From NCBI GenBank assembly GCA_002431865.1, contig DJEI01000077.1, positions 1 to 58,958 of the forward strand: a DNA stretch of 58,958 bases. Direction: 5' to 3'. Position numbers and translations under genes: made by a program. Source of the stretch: Lachnospiraceae bacterium UBA5902 (GTDB lineage: Bacteria; Bacillota; Clostridia; Lachnospirales; Lachnospiraceae). Positions 58,638 through 58,958 of the stretch are shown here, one piece after another (position 1 is the stretch's first letter; every line of letters begins with the position of its first letter). The notes beneath the pieces were generated by a model that was not told the DNA's origin, did no database searches, and saw only the letters and a program-made list of their open reading frames with translations.

Positions 58638-58958
58638 TTACCAATACTTCTGTATCAAATGTTCTGCTTCTTCCTCTGATTTATCATAGGATTCTACGAG
58701 ATTTTTTATTACATTCTCTTTTGTTCCATACACTTTTTTCATAAGATCCATTAGTGTTTTTTCTGCTTTATCCCGCTCCACTTCCGTCTTATTCAACTTC
58801 TCTTCTGCTCGATCCCGTTCCTCTTCTGCTTGATCCGCCCGTTCTCGTTCTCTCTTGGTATTTGCCCGCTCTTCCTGTATGTTCATTGGCTCCATATTCT
58901 CAAACCAGTTTCCCATGCTCTCGCCTCCGATCATCTTTCTCAAACAATCTGTCGCTTC
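58638..58958 (-). CDS. C-terminal part of a coiled-coil protein (runs off the right edge)
   Basis: The frame is open to the window edge, reading EATDCLRKMIGGESMGNWFE and ending LIQKYW, about 106 residues visible. The middle is a strongly heptad-like charged helix (REREADQAEEERDRAEEKL-like spacing). The last 30 residues (KENVIKNLV, KSEEEAEHLIQ) form a small helical pair of the type found at the end of some Rpn-family and related proteins. An internal ATG exists but has no better claim to be the start than a beginning outside the window. Identity not established. Confidence 0.6.
   Translation of the reverse strand, partial: EATDCLRKMIGGESMGNWFENMEPMNIQEERANTKRERERADQAEEERDRAEEKLNKTEVERDKAEKTLMDLMKKVYGTKENVIKNLVESYDKSEEEAEHLIQKYW

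Overview
This window looks like chromosome from a Gram-positive anaerobe of the class Clostridia, most likely family Lachnospiraceae. The reasons are the gene content (a BspA-like repeat protein with a clostridial hydrophobic W repeat, a CotS-like protein, an Rpn-family nuclease, DUF5716/DUF5717 proteins, GdpP-RplI-DnaB order), strong AGGAGG ribosome binding sites, and an F-type ATP synthase whose c subunit carries the full sodium-binding residue set. This placement is inference; no rRNA or tRNA gene is visible in the window.

Layout. 1-1100: start of a secreted leucine-rich-repeat protein (minus, runs off the left edge) and a small XRE regulator broken by an in-frame stop. 1204-8361 (plus): zinc-ribbon membrane protein with a 36-bp tandem repeat, MutS2, a two-component pair, and two tandem AIM24-family proteins. 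8374-8871: a gene-poor island holding a 212-bp structured palindrome, a 63-bp tandem repeat and a second 90-bp palindrome. 8879-16018 (minus): complete ATP synthase operon atpZ-I-B-E-F-H-A-G-D-C behind a consensus promoter. 16175-21570: tsaC/ywlC (apparently leaderless), a second copy of the structured palindrome, rpiB, two related HAAS-like membrane proteins, a PadR regulator, a family 2 glycosyltransferase (minus) and trpS. 21675-32003 (minus): an Rpn-type nuclease, a stand-alone Card1/DUF1887 CARF nuclease with no CRISPR array nearby, a membrane coiled-coil protein, dnaB, rplI, gdpP and valS. 32088-39091 (minus): four tightly linked genes of unknown function, among them an actin/Hsp70-fold protein and a 1188-residue helical scaffold, behind a perfect-spacing promoter. 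39295-44640: an HisC-like aminotransferase (plus), then glf, a DUF2142 membrane protein and ugd (minus), a cell-surface polysaccharide group. 44708-56408 (minus): a fused ABC exporter, phosphoglucomutase, PEGA lipoprotein, CotS-like protein lacking kinase catalytic residues, cca, proS, a third (shortened) palindrome copy, an RluA-type pseudouridine synthase and a MerR regulator. 56672-58591 (plus): a DUF885 zinc peptidase lipoprotein; the right edge holds the C-terminus of a coiled-coil protein.

Most of the window is housekeeping. The parts that stand out are (i) a dispersed family of long intergenic palindromes whose arms differ between copies but stay complementary within each copy, and whose core shows a compensatory base-pair change; (ii) the four-gene DUF5716/DUF5717 cassette, which reads like a membrane-anchored assembly run by a divergent actin-like ATPase; and (iii) an orphan Card1 nuclease placed directly behind a strong terminator with hardly any room for a promoter of its own.
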